The translations under genes and the position numbers were made by a program. DNA of 64,000 nucleotides. Source: Prunus persica (taxonomy: Eukaryota > Streptophyta > Magnoliopsida > Rosales > Rosaceae). Below are positions 10,342 through 23,800 of this stretch, piece by piece. The stretch covers positions 20,552,335-20,616,334 of the forward strand of contig NC_034010.1 of NCBI RefSeq assembly GCF_000346465.2. The letters are read 5' to 3'. The notes beneath the pieces were generated by a model. That model was not told the DNA's origin. It saw only the letters and a program-made list of their open reading frames with translations, and made no database searches. The stretch's first letter is position 1, and each line of letters begins with the position of its first letter.

Positions 10342-10980
10342 ACTCCGATTCAATTCACCTTCTTCTTTAACAAAATAAATAAAGAAATTACCTAGCATAA
10401 AAATTAAGAAAAATAATTTAATACAGTCATATATTAATTAAAAGGCAAAATTGTAACAATTGTCTATGGACTTTAATTAGATCTCATATTGTATCATTGG
10501 TTTTTCCATCAACTTCATTAAATTTTCTGTCAAAATTAAGGGCAAATTGGGAAATTCATATATATATATATATATATATCTCTCTCCCCGACGGTTTCTT
10601 CTTCCCCCATTCTCTTTTGGTGTCTGTGTGTGAAAATATATTTTTGCCCATGTCAAATAGGACTTGTCATTGCTATGTCATCATTTTTAACTGAAAATTT
10701 GATTGAGATGACGGAGGGACAATTTCTGAAAGTGGAGGCATAATTAAAGTATCATCGTAATAATTTAACAATATGAGGGACGAAATTAAAGTTTGATCTT
10801 AATCCAGGAACCATTGCTATAATTTTGCCTAATTAAAGCTCTATTAACATCACTCTCTACCGTCCAAAAGTCTATAATAATCTTGAATATATAGAGTAGG
10901 ATGTGGAATTACTAGAATATTTACTATATATGTTGGTCTTATCCTGAATGGATTAATTGAAAAAATAAAATATAAATGTC
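10342..10980. other. Intergenic, AT-rich
   Basis: Contains a (TA)n tract (about 10559-10579) followed by CTCTCTCC. No coding region recognised. Confidence 0.6.
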
Positions 10981-11307
10981 CATTTGATAACCATTTCAAA
11001 TTTAGTTTTTAGTTTTCATTTGTTGTGCTAAAGTTTGAAGGAAAAAGAGGGAGAATGGAAGTAAGAGTAAGAGTGAAGATGAGATTGAGAGAGAAGATGA
11101 GAGGAAAGGAGAGATGAATGAGTAATAAAAGTGAAAACGAAAACTAAAAACTGAAATATATTTGAAATTATTTTCATTTTTGTTACTTTCTCCTCCCATC
11201 TTCTCTCTTAATCTCATCATCACTCTCATTCTCACTTTCATGTTTCTCTCTATATACTATTATAAAAAATGAAAACTAAAAACTAAAATTAAAACGGTTA
11301 TCAAATG
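10981..11307. mobile_element. Foldback MITE, 327 bp
   Basis: The left end reads CATTTGATAACCATTTC and the right end is its near-complement, with GGTTATCAAATG closing the element. Complementarity continues inward (TTTAGTTTTTAGTTTTCATT on the left, AATGAAAACTAAAAACTAAA on the right). The interior is purine-rich on the left and pyrimidine-rich on the right, so much of the element can fold back. No protein is encoded, and I could not find a clean target-site duplication. Confidence 0.65.
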
Positions 11308-14060
11308 AGTTGCATCCCTTCCACCAAGAAAGACTTCCATGAAATCTCCAGCCAATCATAACATAAGTGATAATATTTTTTTCTGGCATAACATTATTGG
11401 CTACGGATGACAAATAATATCTCTAAGTAATTCTCCCTTCCACTAACAGGGACTCGAAAACAGTCGATATAGAAAAGATAAGGGCAATAAGCAAGTGTTT
11501 CCTTTTCATCTATCTGTCAGGGTATTTTTGTTTTGGGATGTCATGTTGATTGATGTGAAACAAAACATTTCAAGCAACTCCTGTCGTGCATAAAAGTCAT
11601 TTTGGTTTTTTTCTATATATATATACGGCTATCTGTTTATCTTAAATTAATTATTTTTCGGTCCAATGATCGAGCTACACAAAAACGTACAACCTCTTTA
11701 TCAAATAAACATGTTAAATTCAATACATGACATGCATGTTGTGAAAAAAGTTATATTTAACTTATAAACATGACATAATTACGTTTTCACAATAAACATG
11801 TGAGACTTGTTACACTGTGAAAAAAGTTTTATAATACTTATAAACAACTAAGATTAGTTACATACGCAACATGCATGTGATAACTTTTTGTTTTTATTTG
11901 TGTTTTTGTTTTTGTTTTTAGGCGAATAATCGTTTTCACAATAAACATGTGAAGTTCAAAGTATAACACGCACGCATAACCTATTACAACAACAAAATTG
12001 GCATGAATTTTGCAGAAAAAAAGTTATATATAGCTGAAAATGTCATAATTACATTCTCACGATAAGTATGTGAGATCTACTACATCGTGAGAAAAGTTTT
12101 ATGTTACTTATAAACAAGAAAATATTCGTTATGAAAGTAATATAAATGTGAGACTCATCACATAACAATAAAACTTGTGTGTATTTATATACATTGTAAG
12201 AGAAGTTATCGATAAGAGATTTGTATCAGAATATGGTAGGACCAACATGTCTATTGCGAAAAAAACTTATATTTAATGTATATACAGTCATTTTCACCTA
12301 TCTAATAACATGTCATTTTTAAAAGGGAGAGAAGATATACATGGAAATAATGTACGTAATCAAATAGAGGAGTAGCTGTGTATTGCTTTGTCGATTACAT
12401 TTTCAGCTTTCCAATGAATCAAAACGAACAAACAAACAAAAATATTGTCATGGTGAACCAGAGCCATGCAAATTTCAATTTCTGCAGCAATTGATGAGGA
12501 AGGTTGTCTTGCGTGCAGTATTTATTGCTGGACGTACACTCCAGCACAACAATGTTAATTGGCTTATATCATCTGGTTCTTACTTCAAATTACAAATTAA
12601 TATAAGAAATAAATAGATAAACAAATACAATCTTGGAAAGATTTGAACATATTTTAATGAAATCAAGTAAGCCGCCATGCAATTATTTGAAAAGGGATAA
12701 CTTAAGACACTTTATGACCTTTTTATTTTATTTTTTTATGTTGATGAGGTTAGTTAGCTGCCTCGTAAGCAATTAAGAGAATGAGTTTTCGGTAAACATA
12801 TATCGTGATTCAAAATTTCACCAACATTGAAAAGAAAAATATCATCGGATCGAGAGTTAATTGGTGTAAGTTTTTTATTTTCCACCCTCAACTGCTTTGG
12901 AGTCGAGAAAAGACAAATGTGGCCCACCTTCCATCAAAACCCATGATCAAAAATTTGCTGAACTCTAGTTCATTCTACTTGAAGAATACTGGAGATCCCA
13001 CTTTTCTGCAAACGTCGGCAGTACATGCATACACTGAAATCTTTGGTAAGTTGTCATGTCATGGAGATCATGCTCTTTGCTGGAACTTGTTTCTCCCTTT
13101 TCTCTGTTTGTGATGAAGACAAGCACAAACTTGGTGACCTTGAGGACATGTTTAATCCAGATTGGAATATATATATATATGTGTGCGTGTGTGTGTCAAT
13201 ACTGCTGGTATTCACTGGAAGTTAGGCTTTTTCTTTCTGCCCCAAAACACTTTATTAGTACTTGGTAACTTACCCATTAATTGCATTCAAATCATTTGCC
13301 ATGTTAGCTTAATTGTTAATGAGATAGATTACAAAGGATAATATATAAGATGCTAAATTGTGTGAAGATGAAATGAAACAACACATCTAATTATGGAGAT
13401 CCATAAATCATTCTGTGCCTAAATAAAAAAACCCTTTTGCAGGTTCAGACCTCTAGAATGATAGAATCTATCCCATCACAACTTGCCCAAAATGGGGTTC
13501 GCAAAAGACCAGAGGGAGTTGTCCTGTCTCATCTCCCTTCCACCTTTAATTAGTGTATCACACATGTAAAATCCTTGAGAAGCTCTAACAAATGCTAGGT
13601 TTTTTGTTTTTTTGGTGGGTCAAATAGGCAGGTAAAAGTTTCCAAGTTCAAACCCAATTGCAAAGAAAGCTAACTACGGAAAATAGCTAACATATCTTTC
13701 CAGAATGTCTGGTTGGTGGCATTAGCATCGGGGGAGAACCTATCTTATATTTCTGATAGGCCTAGAATTTTTTTTGGAAAGACTTGGGATGATCTAGACC
13801 TAGAACTCATAGATACAGTATGTATGTATGTATGTGTGTGGGTTGGGTTGGTTTTTGGGGGATGGTAAAGTTAAAATGAAAGTATTATAGCTATGGGATA
13901 AGAGACACAGAGTGAGAGAGGAATGACGCAACAGTAAAAATAATAAGATTCTAATATTTGTTTACCGACCTCCCCAATGAACAGTCTTGGCTGTTTCTCT
14001 CCACTCCCTCTCACCTTCCTTTTAAACTCTGTCCTCCTTGCTAACTCTTCCTCAATAACC
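11308..14060. other. Intergenic upstream of GA20ox, with degenerate direct repeats
   Basis: No coding region recognised. An about 80-bp segment (11769-11849: CATAATTACGTTTTCACAATAAACATG...ACTTATAAACAA) recurs in diverged form at 12038-12118, and fragments of it lie between the two. A (TA)n/(TG)n patch lies near 13169-13196. The last few hundred bases must include the GA20ox promoter, but I see no convincing TATA box. Confidence 0.5.

Positions 14061-14062
<2 letters not shown>

Positions 14063-14126
<64 letters not shown>
14063..14126 (+). repeat. (CT)32 microsatellite in presumed GA20ox 5' leader
   Basis: An uninterrupted (CT)n of 64 bp, 72 bp before the first in-frame ATG of GA20ox. GAGA/CT tracts in plant leaders are bound by BPC (GAGA-binding) factors, and their length is usually polymorphic. 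Confidence 0.9.
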
Positions 14127-14131
<5 letters not shown>

Positions 14132-14197
14132 AAGTACCAACCCAACAACCAACAAATAGTGCGCTTCCCCGTTCCAAAACTAAGAAGGCTGCATTAT

Positions 14198-15710
14198 ATG
14201 CTAAGCATGCCAATGCCGCCTCCTCAACATCTCCCACCAACAAATGAAGCAAAGAATGAAAATGAAGAAAACCCTTTGGTTTTTGATGCTTCAGTTGCTC
14301 AGTACCAATCCAGCATACCCTCCAAATTCATATGGCCCGACCACGAGAAGCCATGCCCTGAGCCGCCAGAGCTTCCAGTTCCTCACATTGACATGAAAGG
14401 CTTTCTCACAGGGGACACTAGGGAGGTCTCAAACGCGACTTGTTTAGTCGATGAGGCATGCAGGAAGCATGGATTTTTCCTCGTTGTTAATCATGGAGTT
14501 GATTCGCAGCTCATAGCAAAAGCTCATGAATACATGGACTTGTTCTTTGGCATGCAACTCTCACAGAAGCAAAGGGCTCAGAGAAAGACTGGTGACCACT
14601 GCGGATATGCCAGTAGCTTCATTGGCAGGTTCTCCTCCAAACTTCCATGGAAAGAAACACTTTCTTTCAGATATAGTGCTGACAGCCACTGCTCAGTCAA
14701 TGACTATTTTGTGAATGTAATGGGTGAAGATTTCAAAGAAATCGGGTAAGAACACATAATCAAGAGTATAATGTTGTGCTTCTGCAATAAAAGAAATATA
14801 TCTACTCAAACTAATTTCATGATCTCTATAAGTGGATTATGTCATCACTAATCACTAAACCAACAAATAATCATCATGATCTCATACATTACCAATAGCC
14901 CTTTACTTATGCAGCATATTTTTTCCCTGCTAGGAAGGTGTACCAAGAATACTGTGAAGCCGTGAGCAATCTCTCCAGTGGGATAATGGAGCTGCTGGGA
15001 ATGAGCTTAGGAGTTGGCCAAGAGTATTTCAGAGAATTCTTCGAAGGAAACGATTCAATAATGAGGTTGAACTACTATCCCAGATGCCAAAAACCAGATT
15101 TAACACTAGGAACTGGGCCTCACTGTGATCCCACTTCCTTAACAATTCTTCATCAAGATCAAGTAGGCGGCCTTCAAGTGTTTGTAGATGAAAAGTGGCG
15201 CTCTGTTACTCCTAAGCCTGATGCTTTTGTTGTCAACATTGGTGATACATTTATGGTAAGTTATTTCATTTATGAATTAGGCTCAGTTTGTTTAGACAGA
15301 AAATCTTTTTCGTTTTTCCCCCTACGAAAAGTCTACAAGACTCCAACATGTGGGACAAAAACAGGACCTTCAGAAGACTTTCTACACAAAATATGAGGCA
15401 TTCTTTATGGATTTGAATATATGCTTTCTCTGATGTGATTTTTCAGGCTCTATCCAATGGGATTTACAAGAGCTGCTTGCATAGAGCAGTGGTTAACAAC
15501 AGAACTGTGAGGAAATCTCTTACTTTCTTCCTTTGTCCCAAAAAGGACAGGGTGGTGACCCCACCAAGAGGTTTGGTTGATTCCAAGAGCCCAAGGATGT
15601 ACCCGGACTTTACCTGGCCGACTTTGCTAGAGTTTACACAGAAACACTACCGGGCTGACATGAAGACGCTGGATGCCTTCTCAGACTGGATTATAAATAA
15701 AAACAACTAA
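14198..15710 (+). CDS. GA20ox: Gibberellin 20-oxidase
   Basis: Three exons, 14198-14745, 14934-15255 and 15447-15710, join in phase to 377 residues, the usual GA20ox length and exon number. The cytosolic 2-oxoglutarate/Fe(II) dioxygenase oxidises C-20 of GA12 and GA53 to make GA9 and GA20. Visible are the GA20ox-specific LPWKETLSF (149-157), the iron ligands His246 and Asp248 (GPHCDPTS) and His302 (CLHRAVV), and the 2-oxoglutarate Arg312-x-Ser314. The family motif NYYPPC reads NYYPRC (229-234), a Pro-to-Arg change next to the substrate region. The first in-frame ATG is at 14198, with others at 14207 and 14213; the longest form is taken here. The leader carries (CT)32. GA20ox genes are usually feedback-repressed by bioactive GA. 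The alternatives GA3ox and GA2ox lack LPWKET. Confidence 0.95.
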
Positions 15711-16560
15711 CCATGAAAGAAGCACCAGGAAAAGTAGGTGTACGTAATGCTTTGGTGGGTGTTCATGGGAAAAGATGACAGAAACACCAAGAAGGGAGGA
15801 GAGGGAACTAGGCTGTTAACTAGTGTGTCATCGTCGGAGAGAATCATGTCAGTTTGGAGGCATAAATAAGTTAAGGGGCTCCATATCTTCTTAATTTTAC
15901 TTTTCTGTCAATTCAACAATGAATCATTGTAATTATAATATATACTTTGTTGACCACCAAGCTGTGTTGTTATTGGACTTCCATAAACTATTCTAATTAA
16001 TATCTGCATGTACAGCCGTCAACTTCCAAAGAAATTATGCCTCTCAGCTTGATATCAAAGTAAAGGAACAAATAGATAGTATTATTAAAATCTAGAACAA
16101 TGTATACTTTACTATATCTTAATTACTATGAGAAATTATATGCAGGGTGAGGTTTTTCTCATTTCATCCTCACAAGTATCGACAGTGACGTGAGTTTTAA
16201 CAACTAGGGTAATGTCCTTTGCTTAAGATGCACAAAGTTTTAATATATAAATTGGTGTGCATCTTTGCTTTTTACTACTTCAACAAAAAGTGAAAAATAG
16301 TTTTTAGGTAAACATTAAAGAAATACTTGTAAAGAGAACATAAGGATTAGAATTAGATTCACAACCAAGCACTATAACTATTTTATATTAGGTTTTTCTA
16401 GTTTTAATATTATCAGTTATATCTGTCTAGTTCAGCAACATTGCAATGGAGCTCAAAATCAATTCTTTGTCAAATCAATTGAAAGAACTACCATTTGTTG
16501 GTAACATGAAAGGTTACTAAATTTTGCTAAATCCTGAGTATAATCTTATTACTATTGCAC

Positions 16561-16844
16561 ATGTTTACTTACCGGAAATGGAGGAAGCCATGAATCAGGG
16601 AATTTAGATAAGAGAATCAAGGTATTGGAACCGGATCAACTACTCCCCCTAGTTGATACCATTCCCGATTTTGAGGGTATTTAATTACGAATTTTACTGT
16701 GGAATTCGCATAATATTTTATTCCTTGCTTGTTAGTAAACGCGGAAAATCAGGAATTGGAATCATTCCAATATGCATGCGTTAGTAAACAGAGGAGAAGC
16801 ATATATTGGATTCATTCCAATACCCATTTCTGATAAGTAAACAT
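16561..16844. mobile_element. MITE, 284 bp, TIR ATGTTTACTT
   Basis: The left end ATGTTTACTTACCGGAAATGG and the reverse complement of the right end ATGTTTACTTATCAGAAATGG agree at 18 of 21 positions. The interior is short and non-coding and carries repeats of GGAATT/ATTCCAAT. No target duplication is clear, so the superfamily is open. Confidence 0.55.
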
Positions 16845-18629
16845 TCCAAAGACCCTTTGTTAAATAAAACTGTTAGAAGACTACATAAATGTAATTAAGA
16901 CATATTTTTATTAGCCTAATTTTAGCCATAATTTTTTTTAGTAAAAAGAAAACACCAACTACAAAAAAAAAATTTAAATAAATAAAATATTTTTTAAAAA
17001 AACCAACAACAACAACAATTGGAAAGCAAAGCATTACCAGAACATCCATGGCTGAAACACCAAGAATTGGGAAGAGCTCACCCCATGTCAGCTGCTGAGT
17101 ACCCACGAAAACCCAAGAGCTTGAAGCCTCAGACAACAACAAAGTGAAAAGGTTGAAGCAATTCCTCAGTTGCCCAACTGAAAACCATCAAATTGAAGCC
17201 AATGCGTGAAGGACCAAAGATAGGCCAAGGCGTAGCGAAGCAGAGTGTGGAGGTCAAGCTTGTGAGCTTAAGGGCTGGAGTGGATGTCAAACTTGAGAGA
17301 GAACGATCGGGTTTTGTGAGGGAGATTTTAAAAATAAAACAAAATGAAAAAGGCCAATATTTTACTTCTTACTTTTTCAAAACCATTTTTTTAATGTCTG
17401 CCCAAATATGGTTTTGAATACCTTTTGCTTTTGGTAGTTAGAAGAAGAACAAGCAAGAATTGGGGAGTGATGGCTACTTTTACCTTTTTACCTTCTTTCA
17501 TCTTGTTTTGATCTTGCAATTTAATTTGATAATTGAAATTGTTTAATTTATAAATGGATATTTAAGGCATTTTTAGATAATTAAAGGCGCCTCTGACAAT
17601 GTTTAGCTAAAAAAGTTAAAGACCTCTAGGTTATAAAAGCACTTGGGAATGCATTATGGAGGAAGCACATGTTCTTCAGAAATGCACTTCTGAGAAGCAC
17701 TTGGATTTTTATTAAAATTTTTGACGTGCTTCTAGTCAAAGCGCTTATAAATAGAAGTCCTTTTAAAAATAAAAATAAAACATTTCCAAACGAGCATTAA
17801 ACGACTTCTAATTTGGTTGAGTTTATTCACTAATGATTCTTTAAGGATGACTTAAATAATTAACAATTTAATTATCATACGACATTGTATAATAAGAATG
17901 AGAACGATGTCGTATGAGAACGAATAATATAGAAGGGTGGTCAAGAAGTTATTAATTAGCATTCTCCAAAGAAATTATTGGTCAAGAAGTTGTGCATAAG
18001 TTGATTTTCCGCTTATCATTTCTTTTTTATAATTGTTTTCATAGGTTAGATTACATGTGGACACTGGCGGACCCATGAATTTTTTAGCGGAGGTGCAATT
18101 TTGAAAGGCTAAAAACTCTTTATGGATTGAACATCTAAGGTTTTTTTTACCTAGATTGACCTTCATGCATTCATATCATAAATGAAAAATTATTTTATGT
18201 AAAAATATTGAATAAGTATGAAAAATGGTTTTTCGGAATAATCATTTTCTCAAGATAATTTTTAGCGGATTTTATTCCTTACACATCAAATAAGAAAACT
18301 TCATTTTATGGGATTTTAGTAAGAAGTGTATATTGACTTAATGAGCCATCATTTTTAGCCTAAATCGTATTTTGCACTAAAATCGATTTTTCATATTTTG
18401 ATTGGGTGGAAATATAATTTTTTAGTATTTTTATTTGAATCCAAATGGGAGTTACTTCTTTATTTACATTGTAAACTTAAATAAATAAAGTAATATAAAA
18501 ATAAATAAAAGTAAAATGACAAAGACTTTGTATGCATTGCTCAACAAACTAATATGGAATCATGATCTCATTATCAAAGTTTGAACTTCCCTTAAGAATC
18601 CATTACTACTCAGCAGTGGGGTTCTTACA

Positions 18630-18631
<2 letters not shown>

Positions 18632-18667
<36 letters not shown>
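18632..18667 (+). repeat. (CT)n microsatellite
   Basis: A (CT)n run of about 36 bp in intergenic sequence, followed by CCCCAACAC. No gene is near enough to assign it to a leader. Confidence 0.9.
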
Positions 18668-18669
<2 letters not shown>

Positions 18670-20875
18670 CAACACAACTTGGTGGAGCACATCACATAAA
18701 ATCACCTTACTCAGTAAATCCTTGTTGAAAGATTTGTGGCTTTTTTAGAAATCCATAAAACAAATCTTGTATTTGCTGTTGAAAAAATCTCTTGTGCACT
18801 AATTCAATAATTGATCAACCCAAACATTTGGCAAACAATGCAATGTCTTCCACTACCAAAAAACTCATAGGCTTATGTGTTCCATTGGCTTTTGTGCATA
18901 GAATCTAGGGCAAGAAAATTCCAATTATATTAGAGTGGTCAAGAACAGGGAGTTTGAACTTTTAAACCAGTTAGGAGTTTAGCACAAAAGAAAGTACAAT
19001 TAGAGATCATATGTGAGAATCTCCCACTGGACCAAAAAAAAAGAAAAGAATATTCTGAAAACTCAGTTGTCCCTTAATATCATTTGACCAAGTGTACCAT
19101 AAAATAAATAGATTTTTTTTATTTAAAAAAAAAAAAAAAAAGAAGAAGAAGAAGAAGAAGAAGAAAAAAACAGCAAACAAAGAGATGGTTTTGTGACAAA
19201 TGTCATTATTCTAGAAAAAGCATGAACCTTTTGACATTAACATATACATGGGATTCTCAGTTGGATTGGAAGACAAGATAAAATATCTCAATCATTTTAT
19301 CCCATGACATCATGGCCTTTTCACCCTCTTCATTGTCCGTACAGGTGCTCTGTTTGGCTTTGGTTTGGGAATTTTAATAGGTGGGTATATAGATAGGGAT
19401 AGATAGATAAAAAGTGGTGGCATTTCAAGGCCTTAAGATAATGGGGGGCATAGATTATCCCAAGTGTTGATTTGTGGTTGTGGGAGATAGTGGGAGATAA
19501 AAGACTTCTGTTGTGCTTGGAAGATAAGAGTATCACATCACATCCAAGCAAAAGAGAGGATTGACTACCATTCAGCCAATGACACATTGACACCACATTT
19601 GAAGTATAGTCTAGACTAGTAATATCATTGTTCATGCCACTTTTTCCTGTTAAAATAGACAGAAAAAAAAAGCAGCATAAGTTGCACTTTACAATGTAGC
19701 AGGAGCACACAGCCAAATAATACAATATGTGCCCTAAACTCTTTTAGTTTATGAGAGTTCTATATGAAATGAATCCCTCATTAAAATGTACTTCAGATTC
19801 TGACTTCGTGTCTAGATATATGTTTTTATTTAATTGTCAAGAACAATGTTCACTCCGACGGGTTTATAGCTTGAATCACTAACATCATTTATAATTGCAT
19901 AACAGGTCTCGTGTTCAAATTCTCCTGGTCCAGTGAAAAATAGTCTTGACTTGCAGGCCAGTAATATCAGATTTCAATTCTCATGTCGTTTTAATAATGT
20001 GTGAGATTGAGAAAGGTCCTTCCCTTTTCTAATTTAGACTATCACTTGTATTAAATACAAAAAGAATATGTGTAGGAAAACAAGTAAATACAAAGATGGG
20101 GGATAAGACTGGACAGCCCAATGGACCCAGAACACAAGACAACCCAATATACAAGGGGAGGCCCAAAACGAAGTGGTGTCTTATCTCTTATGTGGGTCTC
20201 ATTATCTCTGTTCTTATCAAGCGCCAAGCATATTAGAAGACCAACCACTCATTGCTAAGGAAGGATGCAAAGAAAATTGCCAATAGAAGTACCATTTTCA
20301 ACCAATTTGCCTCCACAAGTTTACATGGCAATTTCTGAAACGTTGAAACAGTTAAGTAAAGCAGAAGAACAGCCATCAGATCAGAGCACTCATTTCTCAC
20401 ATCACATGTATTACATACGATACACTAGTAGAGAATTAGCACTCATTCAACTGAAAGATCATTAAAAACATGACAAGCTCATGATCCAAGCAATTCATAT
20501 ATCATGTCCCTTACACGTTGCACTATCCAAGCGAGCAAGTTGTTCAAAGAATACAGAATCTTGGACATTTAATCCTAATCATGTCCAACATCTTACTTCT
20601 GAAACAAAATAAGGTATCAAGTTTATACAGGTCATCAAGGCAAAGGAATTTGTTGTTACCTTGTTACTATGGGTGAGAGAAATGATGGAATGGAATGGAA
20701 TGGAATTGAATGAATTACAAAGAAGAATAAACAATGTGGATTATGGTAAAAGAAAAATAAGGGAATACCTCCTCCCGATGAACCAAACATAACCTAAGTG
20801 ACTTGTCAGATGAAGGTACCAAGGAACAAGAGAAAGAGACTGAGAGAGAGTTTCCACTATTTACGGTTATAACGT

Positions 20876-23800
20876 TCATTCACTTAGCTTGCAACTGCGA
20901 ATATAGGGATGATCATACTTAATGTACTTGGTCCAGTATCCTCGATACTTTGTCATTGCCAACTCCAGCCATGGTTTCATGTTGCCATTATAGTGTACAA
21001 CAGCTGCGTTATCAAGCTCAGATCGATCAAGACTTGGATTGTAACCTAAACCAAGTACATGCCATGACTTTTGTAGTGGATGTGTGAGCCCATAAAACGT
21101 AATTAGCCCCGGAGGTAATGTTCCAAGTTTCCAAAGTGTCCTGTCTTCATTCTAAAACCAAAAAAAGGAAAAGAATTACATCAGATGGTCAATTTTCAGA
21201 GGGGTAAATAAATAAATAAAATATTTATTTAAACAAAAAAGCAATTGCCAAGAGTGATGCTCTTGTGGCTGATTTCACCCAAAAGTGCAAGATTCCAGAC
21301 TCTCACCATGTTCTGCCACTTGTGATAGATACCAGTAATATCTTTCTTTTTCCACTCCTTAAGATCAAACATGTTCATTCCATAAGCCCATCCACATGCG
21401 TTTGGATCAAAGTTTCTTGCAATATGAGGATTTGAGAAGTTTAGGTACTTGTCAAACCGGTGGAAGCTCTCACCACAGGTTTCTACTGCACCATTCACTT
21501 TTCCATGTAGATCGACAGCCCACAATCCAGTTAAGTCTTTCTGAACAACAATATCATCATCAAGAAACAGGATCTTATCCAACTTGGGATAAACCTGTGG
21601 AAGATAGAACCTCAAATGGTTAAGCATCGAGAGATACTTGGGGTTCCTGTACTTCAGATTAGAAGCGCCAGATGAGAGAGTGGTAGGATGGTCAGCCTTG
21701 AAGTAATAGTTTTTCATTGCAGCAGACTCGAGCTGCCGCAGAACTGGGCAGTAGGATGAGTTTAACCACTTAAACTCATCAACATTTTCAACATGAATGG
21801 TGGCTTTTCCAGGAGGATTCAATAAGAACCACATATTCATGGCTCCAAAGTTAAGCTTATCAGTAACAAGATGGAATACGTGTTTTGACGGATCCTGCAA
21901 TCGCCCAAGAAGCATAAATAAGTCAAATGAGAAAGCAAGAAACCTATTTCTGAGTTCAGTAATAAACATTATCAAGTACTACAGATGACGAACATGTCGA
22001 AAAAGGCTAGCCTACAAGGTTATGAGCCTCAGCACAATAATAAAAGTCCAGTCAACTTTTCAAATTTCCTATGGGTAAGATACACTAAAGAAGCAGCCCA
22101 TTTAGGAAATATAAGCACAACTCATGATCAAACATCTTTTAATCATCTCATCAGACTTCCAAACCTAGCATATTTAAAGAAAGGTTATTGGGATAGATAA
22201 TTAGCGTGTGTCTCTTAAGAACAACGGGGTGAATTCTATAATTTTCAGGCCTCATATACCAGAAATAGAACTCCCATAGAAGTTGAGATGCCTTGGATTC
22301 TGACCTTCCTCAAAAGTATCATAGTGATGGCAAACAGCAAGCATAGTTAAGAAGAATGGTTTCCAATTCTTTTGGAAACAGACACAAAGACACGCACAAT
22401 TAAAACACCAGTATAGAATAAGACAGTTCAGCTCACCTTGGCGTTTGTGACAGTAGAGTTGACGACGACCGATGCAGCCAAGACGTTGTCTGAGAAGAGA
22501 GCATAATGATAAAGATTAGGATTTTCCAGGTTCTCACTTCTGGGGAATTTTCTCTTCTCAGGAGAAAGGAGGTAGTAATCTATGGTTAGGCGCATAGACA
22601 AGCAGTGGATTCCATTTGGAATGGTCTTAGCAGCTAACTGACTAAGAAATGTGCTCTGCTTTTTCAAGCTCCGTACTTGTTCATCTGCAGTCTGAAGCAT
22701 TGCTCTCAGCTTCCCAGTGACCAGGTTGCAATCATACAGTTGCTCCCTCGCTTTTGAAAGAACTTGGCCCATAGCTTTTATTTTCTCGGGTGCACTACAA
22801 GCGAGTCAGGTGTTGATTTAGTACAGATAAAAGGAAGAGATGCAGATTTATATTAAACACTCAAGAAAATAACATGCCCACAATCATGCTACCTTTGAGA
22901 TAAATCTGCATCAGCAGTTACATCTCCCACTGAACGCTGAGATTCTTTGAGTCGAGTCTGTAATTGTTGGAACAGATCAAGCTTGTTCTTCATCTTTGCA
23001 ATACTTAAGTAGACCCTTGCCATTATGATTTGGTCCCGGATCAAGCGCACTGTTGAATCAGAGTTCTCATTCTCATTTTCTTTCCTCCAAATGCTGTATT
23101 TTCCCAGAACTGAAGAGTCAACTGATTTGGAGCGCTCAATGGCTGCATTTTCAAGCTTTACAATTGATTCATCATCCCGTTGTACCAACTCATTTGCACG
23201 CTTTTCGCGTCTCTTCTCTCTTAATTGCTGCAGAAGTGCTTATAAAAGCACATATTAGAACCTTCAGAAAAAATAATAAACAGGAGCATACCCAAGTAAA
23301 CATAACCTTGGTTTAATTACAGTTTATTTCATTTCCATTCTGAGTTTGCAAACATGGATTAGACAATTTCAAGCAAGCAAGAACCATATAACAAGCTTTG
23401 ACAAAAAAAGAAATATATAACAAGCAAAACATAGAGCACACTGGAGTATGATAATTACCCGTCGGGCTAGTTTTGCAGGATCAACAAGTTGAGCATGATC
23501 ACCTGCAAATCATAATAAAATCAAAAAGAAAGCAGAAATGTTTTACGGACAACAGAAAGTAATGTTGAAAAGATATTACCACCTGAAGATACATCCACTT
23601 TAACCTTAGGTGTCTCTTGTCTAGCATCTACAGCTGTAAAATTTATCTTTATACAGACAATCCAAAATGCAAACAATCAGCAGCAAGCAACAAACGGATG
23701 ACATTTTTGCAGCAGTAGCACACAAGATTTATCAGGGATGGTTAAAAAATCAAGAAGAAACATAACAGACGTACTAACCTTATCTGTAATTGAAGTCTTT

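Larger units (their letters stand above)
15711..20875. other. Intergenic between GA20ox and GAUT1 3' end
   Basis: No gene recognised. It contains a MITE (16561-16844), a GC-richer patch (about 17030-17330) open for some 70 codons on the minus strand with no recognised product, a (CT)n tract (18632-18667), an (AAG)n tract (about 19140-19165), and generic AT-rich sequence. The first few hundred bases are the 3' UTR of GA20ox and the last few hundred that of GAUT1. Confidence 0.55.

Noticed and set aside
14159..14197. GTG at 14159 as the GA20ox start
   Set aside because: Not an ATG and no homology upstream of 14198; the first in-frame ATG is used.
13871..14252. Frames with Ser-Leu or Arg-Glu repeats over the CT tract
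   Set aside because: They translate the microsatellite and the GA20ox leader, not a gene.
16873..17417. Possible small gene on either strand in a GC-richer patch
   Set aside because: No recognisable domain or splice structure; kept only as a remark in the intergenic entry.
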